Source of the DNA: Haliea sp.
GTDB lineage: Bacteria; Pseudomonadota; Gammaproteobacteria; Pseudomonadales; Halieaceae
Assembly (NCBI GenBank): GCA_002862985.1
Contig: PKCY01000142.1
Coordinates: 1 to 44,427, forward strand
Length of the DNA: 44,427 bases
Reading direction: 5' to 3'
Shown: piece after piece, positions 44,032 through 44,427 of the stretch
Layout: every line of letters starts with the position of its first letter
Numbering within the stretch: the stretch's first letter is position 1
Program-made: the position numbers and the translations under genes
The notes under the pieces: model-generated
What the model was told of the DNA's origin: nothing
Database searches by the model: none
Seen by the model: the letters and a program-made list of their open reading frames with translations, nothing else

Positions 44032-44427
44032 TTAGCGCCCTCCCCTGCGAGTACCAGTAGCCGCTGCATCGCGGCGTAATTGTTCAGTGACAGCATTGGT
44101 TAGTTCACGAATATTCGAACTATCAACCTTGAGCTCGCCGCCGCTATTTGTGCGGATCCCTGGCTGTGTCAATTTATCCAGTGGCAGGTACATCATATTG
44201 CTGCCACCCTCTACATCGATCATCACCTTGCTGGTCTGGGTATACACTGCTTGAACGGCATCCAGATACAAACGCTCGCGGGTGACCTTTGGAGCACTGC
44301 GATAAGCGGTCAGCAGCAAGCTGAATCGCTCTGCCTCACCTTCCGCGTTCGCGATTACCTCCTCCTTGTAAGCGCTTGCTTCCTCGATTTGTCGCTGAGC
44401 TCCACCACGAGCTTCGGGAACAATACC
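44032..44427 (-). CDS. hflK: HflK, 3' part only (truncated by window edge)
   Basis: The last 131 codons of hflK are present and the frame is open to the window edge. The visible part includes ARGGAQRQIEEASAYKEEVI and AEGEAERFSLLLTAYRSAP, the coiled C-terminal SPFH region of HflK, then YLDAVQAVYTQTSKVMIDVEGG and MMYLPLDKL. A TTG at 44319 is inside the gene and is not a start. The C-terminus ends with an Arg/Gly tail. Upstream coding sequence lies outside the window. Confidence 0.95.
   Translation of the reverse strand, partial: GIVPEARGGAQRQIEEASAYKEEVIANAEGEAERFSLLLTAYRSAPKVTRERLYLDAVQAVYTQTSKVMIDVEGGSNMMYLPLDKLTQPGIRTNSGGELKVDSSNIRELTNAVTEQLRRDAAATGTRRGGR

Overview
The window reads as chromosomal DNA of a marine-type gammaproteobacterium, possibly of the Halieaceae/Cellvibrionales kind. 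The right edge carries the gammaproteobacterial order hflK-hflC-(DUF2065)-hisZ-purA, and the rest is dominated by a large exopolysaccharide/capsule locus. The taxonomic call is inference from gene order and protein style, not from a search.

Layout. 1-2.1 kb: the 3' part of a sensor histidine kinase, then a frameshifted fossil of a second, hybrid kinase. 2.1-6.0 kb: a sulfotransferase on the minus strand, divergent from a PqqD-like small protein that is translationally coupled to a molybdopterin oxidoreductase. 6.0-10.1 kb: a LemA/M48 protease pair, a stand-alone AraC-type DNA-binding protein and an ElyC/YdcF-like membrane protein. 10.2-22.8 kb: galE on the minus strand, then a long plus-strand sugar operon. 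It holds a UDP-glucuronate 4-epimerase, ugd, an acetyltransferase remnant, an FkbM methyltransferase, four glycosyltransferases, an EpsG-like membrane polymerase, an ATP-grasp ligase and a ChbG/YdjC-type deacetylase. 22.8-30.5 kb: a minus-strand operon read from 30470 down, with an HPr-kinase-like protein, a Wza-like export protein, a Wzc-like tyrosine autokinase, a flippase, a SAM methyltransferase and a nucleotidyltransferase. 30.66-32.46 kb: a divergent operon of a 69-residue Tat-like exported peptide and two secreted proteins of unknown function. 32.5-39.97 kb: an outer-membrane barrel, an O-antigen ligase/polymerase, two tandem FecR-domain proteins, a WecA-type initiating transferase, a UDP-glucuronate decarboxylase and a CpsB-type tyrosine phosphatase. 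40.1-44.4 kb: purA, hisZ, DUF2065, a rho-independent terminator, hflC and partial hflK.

How the genes fit together. GalE, Ugd, the 4-epimerase and the decarboxylase would supply UDP-galactose, UDP-glucuronate, UDP-galacturonate and UDP-xylose. The WecA-type enzyme would start the repeat unit on undecaprenyl phosphate, and the glycosyltransferases would extend it. FkbM, the deacetylase and the ATP-grasp protein may decorate it. The flippase, the polymerase candidates, Wzc/Wza and perhaps the barrel would assemble and export it, with CpsB opposing the Wzc kinase.

The part least explained by standard polysaccharide biology is a set resembling peptide-modification genes: an HPr-kinase-like protein, a PqqD-like peptide chaperone, a family-5-type nucleotidyltransferase and a sulfotransferase, plus a small Tat-like peptide with a Pro/Ser-rich tail divergent from the kinase. 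No lasso cyclase or leader protease is present. I regard this as the best candidate for an undescribed system here.
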